Under the pieces are notes generated by a model, which saw nothing but the letters and a program-made list of their open reading frames with translations, was not told where the DNA came from and ran no database searches. A stretch of DNA of 64,000 nt from Marthasterias glacialis. Its lineage: Eukaryota > Echinodermata > Asteroidea > Forcipulatida > Asteriidae. The stretch lies in NCBI GenBank assembly GCA_911728455.2, contig OU452219.1:5516320-5580319 (forward strand), in the 5' to 3' direction. The position numbers and the translations under genes are program-made. This document shows, one piece after another, positions 1-12,744 of this stretch; the stretch's first letter is position 1, and each line of letters starts with the position of its first letter.

Positions 1-594
1 ATTTTGTTTGAATCGTACAAGGTATTTTGTTTCCTTTTTTTCAATGCCTCAAATTTAAAGCACATGAACACTTACATTCTAGTTGCATTTGAATGTACAC
101 TTTGACGCCACTGTTCTTCCAGTCTGCATATAAAGAACACAGTGACTCAGTTTTTGACTAAAGTTTGGTCACACAAGATGCAAAATATGTATATCAACTT
201 TTAACAATAAATCCCGATCTAACGCTGACGTTCGAGTTGAAAATTCGTGGAATGTTTTCCATAGTAGTAATAACAATAATAATAACAATAATAATAATGG
301 TGGATTGTTTCAAAGCTTTTATGTTTTTAGGCGCCCCATACAGACAGCTGTTTTTGATGATAGCAATAACAGTCTCATTACACCGTCACATTTCAGAGTT
401 TGTCTGTTTGCTGGTGAGGGCGCTAAGTGATGACATTTTGACCCTAAGAGTTACATTGGCTCCATGCAGATCTTCACCTGGGGATGTAACTGTGGATTCT
501 CGTCCAGCCAAATGATACAATATGTTCCCTTGTAGTGACACATGTCGTGGTCATCGCTAACTTCGGGGGTTTTCCTCCATAAGTCAAAGCATGT
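1..594 (-). other. otx: otx 3' untranslated region (partial)
   Basis: This sequence follows the TAA of otx on the minus strand and is the expected 3' UTR. I see no AATAAA-type poly(A) signal on the minus strand before the window edge, so the UTR probably continues outside. An (AAT)n-like microsatellite lies at 265-299. The open frame on the plus strand here has low-complexity AT-rich composition and no recognisable domain. Confidence 0.6.
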
Positions 595-1125
595 TTACAG
601 GACTTGGAACTTCCACGACGGGTCTTTGGATTCTAAACAGTCTGCATTAGAACTGGGCATGGACCCGCCCATGCCTGGGTGTGTTTGAGTGAGCTGCGCA
701 GGTGCAGTACTCATGTGTGTGCTGTTCATAGACGATGTCATCCCACTCAGGGTACCACCTGGGAATTGCGGGACACCAGGGAGGTAGTCCATCGGGTTAC
801 CGAAGTATGGTGATGACTGGTACCCTTGGGCGTAGGCTCCCTGGTGGGCGTTGGTCATGGGGTACTGGTGCTGCATACAGCTGTTGTTGGCGGCAATCGA
901 GTCGCCCATGGACGGTGGGGGTGGGATTGAGGCGGGGCTCCAGATACTGTTATTGTTGGGCATGGAGGTGATGGGCAAAGACTTGTATGACGAGGGAGAG
1001 TCGCTGCTTGGAGGCGTGTCTCTTGAGGGGGACTTCTTCTTCACTGGGCGTGGCTTAGAGGGTGTACCATTCTGTTGTTGCTGGGCTTGTTGACGGCATT
1101 TTGCTCTTCTGTTCTTAAACCACAC
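595..1125 (-). CDS. otx: Otx homeodomain transcription factor, last coding exon
   Basis: This 3' exon encodes the last 176 residues of an orthodenticle-class transcription factor, a nuclear DNA-binding regulator of anterior neural and endomesoderm development in animals. It opens after a cag acceptor with VWFKNRRAKCRQQ, the end of homeodomain helix 3. Lysine at homeodomain position 50 is the residue that gives TAATCC/GGATTA preference. After this come a short Q-rich run, a basic stretch (RPVKKKSPSRD), a Ser/Pro-rich region with the Otx WSP motif (SIWSPASIPPPP), a Tyr/Gln/Met-rich segment, and a C-terminal tail ending ADCLESKDPSWKFQVL then TAA. That tail is the Otx tail motif, present once here, whereas vertebrate OTX1/2 carry two tandem copies. 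The exon joins in phase 0 to the exon at 8263-8414, the conserved 46/47 intron position of paired-type homeodomains. Identity is very secure; orthology to a named species copy is inference. Confidence 0.97.
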   Translation of the reverse strand: MWFKNRRAKCRQQAQQQQNGTPSKPRPVKKKSPSRDTPPSSDSPSSYKSLPITSMPNNNSIWSPASIPPPPSMGDSIAANNSCMQHQYPMTNAHQGAYAQGYQSSPYFGNPMDYLPGVPQFPGGTLSGMTSSMNSTHMSTAPAQLTQTHPGMGGSMPSSNADCLESKDPSWKFQVL

Positions 1126-1549
1126 CTGTAAATAATTACACAGAATGAATTTAATTAATTACAGCAAGAAATTCAGAAAAAGAGATGACGTAAGTGCAGT
1201 CTCCTTAAGGGAGTGTTAAGAATAACATATTTCATTATACCTAATAACGATCCATTACACAAATATTCACTTTTGTGCAAACGACCTTCAGAAGTATAAG
1301 GAGATGATATGTTATCTTCAATCAACCAAAATATTTGTGTAATTGCCAACCGTGGCTTTCAAACATGCTTGCATCAGAAAAAAAATGTAGCTATGTAAAA
1401 TAAATCAATGACCAAATTCCTCGTTCAATCCCATAGATTGCATCGTCACTTAAATAAAAGCATCCCCATGACAATATACGCTATCTGACTGTGATTTGTC
1501 GGTTAAACGCATGTGAGAAGAAAGCAGCGATTTTAACACATTCTTTTTT

Positions 1550-1740
1550 TCGGGCGCTGGGCAAACTGTTGCTCAGACGTGTACACTATTGATCGGAGCT
1601 TCCTCCCGTGTTGTGCGGCGGTGCAGCGCGTGCGGAAATGAAACTAATGATGTGAAAAGCGAAACACGACAACGCTTTTGGCGGGAACGCCTAACATTAT
1701 AAAAACAATCATTGGGCCGACACTGATGTCTTGGTGCACC
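1550..1740. promoter_or_regulatory. Candidate intronic cis-regulatory module with E2F-like site
   Basis: This GC-richer island lies beside the assembly gap. It holds an exact E2F-type site TTTGGCGGGAA (1677-1687), an inverted CCAAT box (ATTGG near 1711), a TATAAAA string (1698-1704) and several CpGs (gcggcg, gcgcgtgcgg). The site matches are direct; regulatory function is inference. Confidence 0.3.
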
Positions 1741-1798
1741 AATTCAAGCCAATTGTGTTTCTTTTTTCCGCTCTTTTAGAGTGATTTTCTGGTAAGTA

Positions 1799-2298
1799 NN
1801 NNNNNNNNNNNNNNNNNNNNNNNNNNNNNNNNNNNNNNNNNNNNNNNNNNNNNNNNNNNNNNNNNNNNNNNNNNNNNNNNNNNNNNNNNNNNNNNNNNNN
1901 NNNNNNNNNNNNNNNNNNNNNNNNNNNNNNNNNNNNNNNNNNNNNNNNNNNNNNNNNNNNNNNNNNNNNNNNNNNNNNNNNNNNNNNNNNNNNNNNNNNN
2001 NNNNNNNNNNNNNNNNNNNNNNNNNNNNNNNNNNNNNNNNNNNNNNNNNNNNNNNNNNNNNNNNNNNNNNNNNNNNNNNNNNNNNNNNNNNNNNNNNNNN
2101 NNNNNNNNNNNNNNNNNNNNNNNNNNNNNNNNNNNNNNNNNNNNNNNNNNNNNNNNNNNNNNNNNNNNNNNNNNNNNNNNNNNNNNNNNNNNNNNNNNNN
2201 NNNNNNNNNNNNNNNNNNNNNNNNNNNNNNNNNNNNNNNNNNNNNNNNNNNNNNNNNNNNNNNNNNNNNNNNNNNNNNNNNNNNNNNNNNNNNNNNNN
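1799..2298. other. Assembly gap (500 N)
   Basis: There are exactly 500 unknown bases, a round number typical of a gap of estimated or unknown size. It lies inside the otx intron, so no known coding exon is interrupted. Confidence 1.
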
Positions 2299-2859
2299 TA
2301 TGATTTATTCTTGCTCTGTGGGTTTATATACTTCTTTGACAATTTTGACGACAGAGCTTCACCACTAGAAGTCATGACCGACCTACACGAGTGTGGCTTG
2401 TTGTATATTGATTTGTAGCAGATTGCTGAGCACAAAGGAGTGGAGTACGAACAATTGTGAAAACAAAGGGGGGTAGAGTGAGTTATGAGTGGTTGGTGGA
2501 TCAGTGAGAGTAAAGAAATGAGAAAAAAGGGTAATTATGATTTTCAATGGCAATCCAAACATACAGCTGCCGAGGTGACGCCAAATCAACACAACGTCCC
2601 ATTAGTGAAGAAGAAGTGACTGACATAAAGTAAAGTGTGACATTGACACTTGACTTTTTACGTCAATTTGCCCCCCCCCCCCTCCGACTCCAAAATCAAC
2701 CTCTCGAGTACACGTTGCGTAATGAGTGTGTGTGCTTACTAATGGCGGGCATGTTGATACAAGAAAAACCTGGGTAAACATTGTCAACATAAAGTCTGAC
2801 CAAAGGGCGCATGGTGTATGTTGGCTACACAACCAAACGTACATTAACTTGTTATTATC

Positions 2860-2876
2860 GGGGGGGGGGGGGGGGG
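2860..2876 (+). repeat. G17 homopolymer
   Basis: A run of 17 G in the otx intron; a C12 run lies at 2671-2682. Confidence 0.95.
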
Positions 2877-4787
2877 ATTAGTGACTTTTTTGCTCTCTAT
2901 CGTGTAAAACGTGCTGCTCTTTTTCACAGCTTTTGGATGAGAGGAATTTCGAAAAGTGTATCATGAAGTAAGCCGCTTTTGAGATTATACCATGGGTGAC
3001 GTTTTCACGAACCTCGGGTCATATTGCGAACAATATTGTCAAAAACCTTGGTTGTTATATAATAAAGATTGTTATACCTAACCACACATTGTTTTCTGTG
3101 TAAATAAAAACAAAGACATTTCTTTCATAACAATTGAGAGCAAGTGTTTAAATTGGGGCAGTCTTATACTGATGACTTCCTTTAAAAAATCTTGGAAGCT
3201 AAAGTGCTATATTCGTGTAGCTATTGAAAGTATCGCTGTTCTACATCAAACATTCGGCATTTCTCTTGTACATCTATTGTCCGCCCAGTTTATTCAACCA
3301 CCAATTAAACCACTCCCTTTCCACTCTTGAAAAAGCAAGGTCGTTCAAAGAACAACATCTCTCATTATATAACCCGACTTCCCAAGCACTTCAGAGAAGT
3401 TGTTGGCACTTTAGCAAAGCCCCCAACGAGAATGAGTTTGAACACCTGAACCCCCAAATTGGTTCAAACCAACCCAGCCCTCCCCCATCCCCGGCGTAGA
3501 CAGAGGGGTACGACGCCAAATGTGTACGGACAAACATTGCAATGGCGACAGGCTGACGGTGGGGGCAACCACGGGATAAGAAGACCAACAAACGGCTAGC
3601 CGTAACACCACTCCCGACCAGAGGACACAGTGCAGTGGTCAGACCACGAAGGCAATCATGATTCGACTGTTTTTAGGTCGTTGGAGAAAAACGGGCGAGC
3701 AATTCTCGGCCTCACTGTGTTTGACCATTGTAACAGGCAGCAATTAGTGCCGACAATTCTAGATAAGCTCTGGTTAAACTGTGGATGAGACCCAACTTCC
3801 TGATTTCCCTGAAACCGTTAACTCAAAACTTGGACATCACTTAAAGTCAAACCACATTCTAAGGTATACATACGATAACTGCAATAAACGTTGTTAAAAA
3901 AATATCGTTCAAACTGCAGTTGATAAAAACCAAAGAGCTAAAAACAAGAATGATAGAACATAAACTGGACAACCAGCACTGGTTATGTTTTGACTTCACA
4001 GAAGGGCTCATAGCCTTTGTGGTGTCTGTCGGTGACGATCTCTACCAATGCGAGTAAAAAAAAACCACTTCGTATCACACACTGATTACATTTGGGAACG
4101 ATCGAAATTTCTTAAAAACAAACATATCGACGCACTCTTAAAATTGTCGATTGAAATTTAGTCTGTTCGATTGAAACTAGAGACAAACTGCAAACGATTT
4201 GGCCCTGACCTCAATCGAAAAGAGTGATTCTCAATATAATAAGAGTGATTTTCAATCTAAATATTTAAGAGAGTGAATGAAGCCGTTCATAGTCCTATCG
4301 GAAGTAAAACTGTATCTGACTCAGAGACTTGACAAAAAGATCATTTTTTTTAAGTGAGTAAGATGAGAACTTATGTCAGGTCAGACCATCCAGCCCATAA
4401 ATCCACAGATACCAAAAGCGTGGATTTGTACATCACACAGGCTGTGCGCGCTGGACGGTGGGTGGACGGTACATACACGTATATTCTCGTGTGTGTCTAC
4501 AATGAGGTAAACTACTTACACCGGTCTTTACTACTCAACGTACCCCGGAGTGGTACATGACCCACGCCAGAACGTGGAAATAAAAATAAAAAGAAAGCAA
4601 GTTACGGCCTCAATGTTGTAATTGATTTTTTTCTTCTTCTCACGAATCGTGCAGGAGGATCGCTTCGTCTCACGGTATCGTAATCGTCTTCATTAGGGAC
4701 AATATCACGAAGTGGGATCTCGGGGACTCGTCACTCAGAAAGACACAAAGCAGCCATGACTAATTAAGAAACTGATGATGCCGTTAC

Positions 4788-4807
4788 AGAGAGAGAGAGA
4801 GAGAGAG
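4788..4807. repeat. (GA)n microsatellite
   Basis: About ten GA dinucleotides in the otx intron. Confidence 0.95.
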
Positions 4808-6170
4808 TTTCTTTGCTGTTTTTGAGATCGATACCCTAGTGTGCTATTTGTGGATGAGCGAGTATAAATTAAAGGATTCCGGGACAAGCATGTTTTAAAC
4901 GTTCAGTTTGTGGAAATACGAGTTATTCAAACACTTTTTGTATGGTTCAATCCCACGAGATAATGCCATTTTGTACGCTTTGTTCCAGCGACTATATTAT
5001 CACCACTTTTTCTAAGCTAGGGAAATCACAATAATAACAAAATAATTTTTCTTACAAATTTAAAACAGGAAAGAACTAGCAAACATTTTCTTCTTTTGAA
5101 ATTGGCTTATCTTCAGATATACCGTTGTCATATTAAACTTCGTCACGTGATCTTTTGAGGAGTACACAAAATGTCCACATTTTTTAATTATTGTGTTATT
5201 CGGCTGAAAGAATAATGCAATGAAGTCATGGAAAATGTAACTCGGCGATATGGGGCATAAATACTTTAGTTGGTTGCATTTATCTGTAGAGACAGAGTTG
5301 GATTGTTTGGGGGTGGGGTTAAGATGCTTTGTTCAACCCCACAGATAAAGCCGACTTTTTGACTAACTTTAATTCAGGCACAAGCAGGGAATGTCCAGAT
5401 GTTACGAAAAAATCCGAAAACTTCAAACATGGACACCTGGAGAAATATCTGGTGTCTATTTGTAGCCAGTTTTTTTTTGGACAACTTTTAAACGTTTGAG
5501 AAGAAGAACATTAATTCAAATAGGAAAGAGGAAAAATACAAAAGTTGTTTTTATTCCCATTATAGACAAGGCTGTTAGATCACGTTAGCAATTACTCCGT
5601 TTTGCCCGCTGTAAAATGAACGCTTCAACTTTACTATTCATGGGGGAAAAACCTGACAGCCCTCATCTTTTTATGAACGTGTGTTTCCGTCAGATTTAAA
5701 GATAAAATCACAGCCATCAAGCCTGATTCATGTTTTATTTTTTATCTTTAACTACATTTAACTGAGATGGGAGCCAACAAAAGGAACGAAACCCAATTGT
5801 ACGCATGATCATGCGGTCACTGATTTGATGTTTTAGTGAGCGCGGAAGGGGGAAAAAACACAACCCTAAACACCAACGAGAACTTTATCAAGGAATGTGA
5901 CTCGATATAACTGGGCGACACCTCGCAACAAAGGAACCCAAACACGAGGGAAAGAATTCATGGCAGAGGCCCGATCGCAGGCAAACACTGGCGGCGTGGA
6001 AACGGGAGCGTAGGAAAATAATTTGCAGCTGAACTGTGAAAGGGGAGGGGAGCATTGTTAAGTTTTCTTTGAGGCTGTAATTGTTAAAAGGGTGCCGGCA
6101 ACGGGCACCTGCAGGCAGGCGGGGGCCTCGTCTGGGTGAAAGACTAGAAATTAAAGGCAATGCCTTTAAA

Positions 6171-6189
6171 AATATATATATATATATAT
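6171..6189. repeat. (TA)n microsatellite
   Basis: About nine TA dinucleotides in the otx intron. Confidence 0.95.
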
Positions 6190-6703
6190 CTATATTTCTT
6201 TAATTATTTTATAACTGCGTTTGTATCTTGAAAAAATTGAAAATCAGGGGGAAAATCAGGGGTTAAAAACACTTATGACATGTCAAGTTCTGACAAGATG
6301 TTTTACAAACTTAAGGAAAATAATATCAAATTGGAATCACAACATCTATTGGTATTGATTTGATATAGAATTCTGTCGTTTTTTGTGCAGTAATAATTGT
6401 GTACTTCAACGAGTAGGAGAATGGGGTAAAATAGGATCGCAAACCCTCCGGGACTGTCTGCTCAGGTAGCTACATCTGGTAGGTTGTCATTTGAGTTGTA
6501 TCCATTGAGCACTCGGTACCAACGAACTCCGAAGTAACACTAATATAACGCATTCCTCTGAACAATTACAGTCAGGGTCTACACACAGGAAGGGGGACGC
6601 GTACCACGGGGTCAGAAAGTGCACCACTACCAGTGGTTCAGCAAGCAATCTACACCCTGTCACCATATGCCCCGATTCAGACCCCCTTATACTCCATGCG
6701 AAA

Positions 6704-6713
6704 GGGGGGGGGG
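6704..6713 (+). repeat. G10 homopolymer
   Basis: A run of 10 G in the otx intron. Confidence 0.95.
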
Positions 6714-7889
6714 AAGCAGTCACGATATAGTTTCGTTTACGGACTAGAGCTAATTAGGTGCGTTCTGAGTATTCAAAGGCGGCACAACCCGGAGGCAACT
6801 CTCGCACCCCGGCCATTCAGTCGAGTGATTGGGGCATTCACAAACTGCTAACCTCACCCTCGGGGTCGAGATCCAACCCCACAATTGCTGAACATTCCCA
6901 CTGTTACACGACCGATACTTTTTTTTTTTATTTATCACAAAGTGGCAACTACCGTAGAGTACAGAGGTACCCAGAAATTCTTCTCCTCATCACCCCTCTC
7001 TTCAACTGATAACAGGTTTGGCATTAAGAAACAAAATAAGGAGTTAGATATAATGAGGGGGTCTTCGAGCTTATCCTCTTTCAGGTACCCTAGTCGTTTA
7101 ATAGCACTATACACTTACAAACAAAGTGGGGGATTACAGTCACCTAGTGCGACCCCGCTATCACTGCCAGAGGGCGTATTTTAATGTAATCCGGAAGAGC
7201 GGTAAGAGCAGCTGAAAGAACAGCCTTCAGAAACGAATGAAATACTATTCCATAAATCGCTTCAATAAATTTGAAATTAACAAAAATTAATGTAACGGGT
7301 TGTTGCAAAGCTTGGTACAACATTGCACTGCGTCTCGTGGAATGAATGTATGTAGAAGAGACACAGACTTAAAGGTTGGACCTCTGTTTCAGCACGAAGT
7401 TTAGTACACCCGATTTAGCATGAATTTTGGTTCCAAAACCAACAAAAAACAGAGATTGAGTTGCATTACATGAAATAGCCTGAATTGATTTGAGATATTT
7501 ATTGTTGTACGCATCTCGACTGTAAATGTGCAGCAATTGATGCTAAAAAAAATACCAAGGATGTTTTTAACATTGGACGGCGTACGTGAGAAAAATTATT
7601 TATAAAAACTGGACAATTGAAAACTAGTTTCCCGGATGTAAGCCAACCGCACCGCAACCCACTCAAGAGGAAAAGATAACACAGTGTTCTCAAATTATGA
7701 CAATTTACCATCTAGCTGATCTAAAAGAAAAAATTAATTAACGCGACTTTGCAGCGGCTCGCTACCAACTAAGCGTAAAATGTCCAATACTGCATTCTCG
7801 ATCCAAGGAACTTTCCGTGCGTGTGAATTCGTTGAGACTCTGTGACCGCAAATTGGAATTTGTTAACGTTTGTCACGGACGCTTTGCTG

Positions 7890-7932
7890 GATTACCATTT
7901 CTTTTTCAGAGAGATTACCATTTCTTTTTTAG
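7890..7932 (+). repeat. Tandem duplication of a 3'-splice-site-like motif
   Basis: Two copies of GATTACCATTTCTTTTTYAG lie 23 bases apart. Each has a pyrimidine tract ending in CAG or TAG on the plus strand. This is antisense to otx, and no plus-strand exon follows. Confidence 0.55.
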
Positions 7933-7979
7933 GAAGTGTTGCCTGCAGTTGCAGACAGTCACTATAGAGGGCAGTGTAA

Positions 7980-8222
7980 CATCACTGCTCTCTTAAATTC
8001 AAAGAGTGAACATTTTACTCGTTCGCCCAGAGTGGTACCAGTTTGGCTTATATTGAGAGTGAAACTTACTGTGCATCACCTTTTTTTTTTTTAGTGAAAT
8101 TCACTCTAATTCAAGTTGAAAATACCTGTCTGTCACTCTAAACAGAGTTGTCTGCCATTAGCTCTTGAGTCTTAGCAAAACGGGTGGTTTTTCACTCTTT
8201 TACAATTAGAGAGTGGTGAAAT
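7980..8222. repeat. Cluster of AGAGTGA / TCACTCT motifs
   Basis: The motif AGAGTG or its reverse complement CACTCT occurs about seven times in 240 bases directly downstream of the homeobox exon donor, for example AGAGTGAA, TTCACTCTAA, TCACTCTAAA, TTCACTCTTT and AGAGAGTGG. A smaller group, including two direct copies of AAGAGTGATTYTCAAT, is at about 4220-4275. Either a decayed repeat family or a site cluster would explain it. Confidence 0.5.
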
Positions 8223-8253
8223 CGCAGGTAATGATGATCCTAATTAATGTTTA

Positions 8254-8460
<207 letters not shown>

Positions 8461-10130
8461 TTATTGCCTCGGGGTTTTACAAACTTTTTTATATGCACTC
8501 TGTTGCATCAAAGCGAATTCTTTTTGGATACAGTTAAGGGTATGCTGGAGCAGAGGATTACACATTAATGGGTTTGTTCACACACTTTTTGCAGTTTTTT
8601 TTTAATCGGTCATTTAATCGCCGTGATTATCTACCCGTACATGTTACACGAAAAACGTAAACTGTCTAAATAATTCCATGTTGAGGGTGGCGATCTCTGC
8701 GAAATGATAAATATACTACCTTAATTTGAATGTCTGTTTGGTAACAAAAGAGTAATAAAACTTTGCAGACGTTTTATTCCCCAACCATCACATACTTATT
8801 ATGCAAAAGTTATAATCTGTATATAATAAAATGTGAAGGTGCAGGCACAAATATTAAGTTAGTGTTCAGAAGATACAAAATTGGGTCGAATTTGAAAAAT
8901 GTTTACCGTCTTTAACAAATCAAGTATTATGAACAAAACGGAAAATTAACAAGGCAGAGTAAAAGATAAGTAGGCCTACACGCAGTACGTTATAGTTTCA
9001 CTTTCGCGTCAACACCCACAGAGCAATACGATGATTTCAAAATGGATTACACGCGCGGAAGTTCATCACACGAAACCCTCGCGCACACAAACTAACGGTT
9101 CGGTTAAAAACAAAAATAGAGAGAAAACGGCTACTCCTCATCAACGAATATTTGAATCCCAGAGTGATTTTGAAAATTCTTCGGAAATTAGACACCAAAG
9201 ACTACATATTAGTTAGTGACTACTGAATACTTTTAGCGCGCAAATTGCGGTTAATGAAAATAAAACAAACATCAGATGGCCCATAATGATGCTGGCGACC
9301 GAGTAAAGCACATCACTGCAACTGACGGGTATGGACAGACGGAAATGGGGATGGGATCGAGTCATGGAATAACCTGGAGACAGACGGGGTGCACTGGGAG
9401 GGGAAAAAATGGGCAAAAAGGACCCAAGTTTGCATACTATCAGTACCGTGGTCAGACCACCCTTCCAGGCCGACCCCACGCGTGTTTAGACGGCATGCAT
9501 GTGACAGGAAAGACACGGTTTCGGGTTTCAGAACAACAACATTTTAACAAATTTCCTCAAAACCAAAGTCGCTGAAAAACAAAAGGATGTGTCATCGAAG
9601 ATGAACAGAGGTTCCGCGGGTACTTCACGCTTGGTGAAGCCCCATACACCATGTAGTAATTACGACTCGGTGATTGCGCCTGAAGCTGAATCACATCTTT
9701 AAGGGTTTGATTTGCATTAAATCTCAAATTTCACTTTGCTCAAAGGGGCCAAAAACCCACCATATTATTATAAATAATTCTGACTACAAGCCCAAGTGGA
9801 CCCCATGATGATTACAAAGAAGAAGAAAAAACTTAAACAAAGTTTGCAAGACATGTAAATGCATTTGAATACGCTAACGGTTTCCGGTACAATAATACAC
9901 ATTTAGTTTTATGTACAGGAGATACGGCACAGTATCACTAGGAATGCAACTGCAGTACAGTCCCCCACCGCCAAAAAAAAAGGAGTAAAGTTCAGAAGTT
10001 CGGGATCTTAAGCCTGTCCTCTGTTTAGGCAAACTCCGGATGGGCGTCAAAGGATGGGGGTCAAAGTTTACGCCAAATTTCGATTTTAAAGGTAGACTAA
10101 AGGATTGGTATTTATCAATGTTTTTTTATT

Positions 10131-10790
10131 AGTATCAGTCTGAAAGCTTACTGATTATCAAGTGCATACCAGTACCAATCTTCCGTGGAAATATTTCTGT
10201 CTGAAATACTGTCAAAGTCGAAAAAATAGAACTTGAAAACCCTCATTTTAATGTTGGTTGTAACAATCGAAATTAAGGACAGTGTGTTCACGAGCCTCTG
10301 AAGGTGAGAACGGTTTTTCATTATTTTCTCTGGACGCGGATGACGGATTGAGCCCAAATTTTCACAGACTTAGTTTTTTTTTCATGTATATACCGAATCG
10401 CACAAAGTAAGAACACTGCACTATCAGCTTGGTAGAAAACCATAAATGTTCACAGATTTACATATACCTTACATGGTATAAAGCTAATGACGGTAGAAAA
10501 CTTTCCTTGAAATATTTCTGCCTCAAGTGTTATCGTTTTTAAATAATAAATAAAATAGATTCCAAAAGTAGTTTTCGTCTCAGTGAGACGAACACTCTGC
10601 CTATTGGAATGCCTACAAAAATGCTGAATGCATTTGTACCGTTTTCTTGCACACGCACATGAAACAATGAAGTGACCTGAAATTTCCACAAGTTGGTTTT
10701 ATTACAAATATCTTAATTTGTGCAAAGAATGGAAGCATTTACAGACACTCCACCAATGTTGAGCTGGGGCTTTACTCTGTGTCAATTGGA
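10131..10790 (-). repeat. Dispersed A/B element, longest copy
   Basis: Segment A (10131-10433) recurs at 42376-42666 over about 290 bases with similar order and ends: it begins with a variant of TATCAGTCTGAAAGCTT and ends AAGAACACTGCACTATCAGCTT. Segment B (10434-10790) recurs at about 40090-40450 and includes TGCAAAGAATGGAAGCATT. Read on the minus strand, A contains FFDFDSISDRNISTEDWYW, shared as peptide with four other loci. A non-autonomous transposable element is the simplest explanation. No transposase or reverse transcriptase is visible. Confidence 0.8.
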
Positions 10791-12732
10791 ATGACTCGCA
10801 CAAATACACGGTTAAAAAATACATAGATGCGAACATAAACCTTATGCAGCCCGGTAAGTTTTACAGGCAAGGTAAAGGCTATCAAGTATACTGCGTGATA
10901 GAAGGAACATTTTAGTAACCATAAAAGACATTTACAATTAAGTGGGACATTACAATTGTGATATGTAATTCTTCACAGAGAAGGCCTGCAACTGAGCGCC
11001 TGTAAATTGCCATACCCTGAGGGCAACATTAACGGGTTAATATTGATACCCACATCTTTCAACGTAAATTAGTGAGATGGTTAAATCGCTTGAGACGAAT
11101 CGCTTTATAATTCATCAATTTAAAAACATTATTTCATTAATGACGGTCAGAAAAAACGAATTAGTGTTGGTGTGATTGTAGAAATCATAATAAATTACAT
11201 CGATTGTTAGGTGACTAAGTTTTCAAGTATATAACTTTCATTGAGTACAATGACATAAGAGGATGACAGATATAGTGCAATTCGATAAAGTTATTAAAAA
11301 AAACACCGACAAACAACTAAATGCAAACAATTGTTGAATACGACTTTTCGTCAGAGGCTCAATTTCTATAAACTTGATCTACCTGACCCGAGAAATCATC
11401 CCCTTGGAAAACTGCCATGTGAAAAAAATATTTGGCCACAAGCAGCCAGCCAGTTTGCATTTCGATTTAAAACACAGTTATGTGTCCAAACCATTTTTTT
11501 TATATTTTGTTTTTCTCAAAAGAGTGTGCCTGCTACCACCAGGCACCAACTTTATACCGGTATTTGAAGAAGAAAAAAAAACATTTCGAAGGTTCGTTGT
11601 CTTCTGGTGCGGTTCTATTGAAAAGTAAACGATGAGAATAAACTTTGGAAAATCAGAGACCAACACTAACCTGAAACTTTCTACCATAGTCTATGCTACT
11701 TGTCAAGAATCATCGTATAAAAAAACGACCGGTGACAAATCCATTGAATAGCATTTACACGAGCATGCGACCATTTGGGAGGCTTTTTGGAGGAGCAAGA
11801 ACGCCCGCAAGAACTCATACATACCTTGAAGCATTGAGTTAACAAACATCAGCCCAGGCACAGGATACGAGAACAAACCCGCATCGGCAACAGAGGGATA
11901 ACCCTGAATCGAACACCGAGGCTGCTGGAACATTATGCGACACTGAGGCAAAATAAAGACTACTGCCAAAAACGTGTAAGTGGATGACTGAAAACTGACG
12001 AGTTCAAAAACTATAGAGACAAAAACAGCGATCTTCTTTCGTCAGCGATTAGCGGGGCACTGAATTCTGCCGTTCGCTGCAAGCTTTAAGCCCTTCAGTC
12101 GGTGACTTTTAACGTCTCGTAGCTCGTAAAGTCAGCACATATAAATCAACAATGGTCGTAAAAAAACGCAAACGAGCAAGCAGTGCATAAATGAGGGTGC
12201 TAATGATTGTTCATGATAGCGTACACCGCGTCCACCGAAACTTCGTGACGGCGGTGCTCACAAAAACAGACAACCGGCGCGGACACGAAGGGTGGGTAGA
12301 CAATTGAAAACGGGAAAAGTTGAGAAGTAGCTGGTTTGGACTGAGTGAAAAAAACGCCGCCTGTTGATTTTGGTGTTATTTGCAAACTCACACCTTATGA
12401 AAAGGCTACACATGCGGGTAGGTTGCAAGTGAAAAGGCTTCGAAGAAATCTTAGGACAAAAGAGGACACCGAAATTACGGTGTTTGTCTACTGATTTAAG
12501 GAGCAATAAGCTATTAGTTATATATTTAACAAACACCGGACAAAACAGTCTAACAAAACAAGAGATACGAGGTGTGAAATGCTGTGCCTCTCAAAGCGTA
12601 AGTAAAACTTAATAGTTCTTGTATCTGCAAAATGCGTTCAACGAATCTTGAAACTTTCAGAAAACATTTATGCGCAAGTGACCTGTCAGCATTTGTCATC
12701 GTCACAAAATGTTCCCGTAATTATGTGTGTGC

Positions 12733-12744
12733 GGGGGGGGGGGG
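12733..12744 (+). repeat. G12 homopolymer
   Basis: A run of 12 G after a short GT stretch. Confidence 0.95.

Noticed and set aside
1776-2435. Open frame across the assembly gap
   Set aside because: Most of it is unknown bases, so no frame can be claimed.
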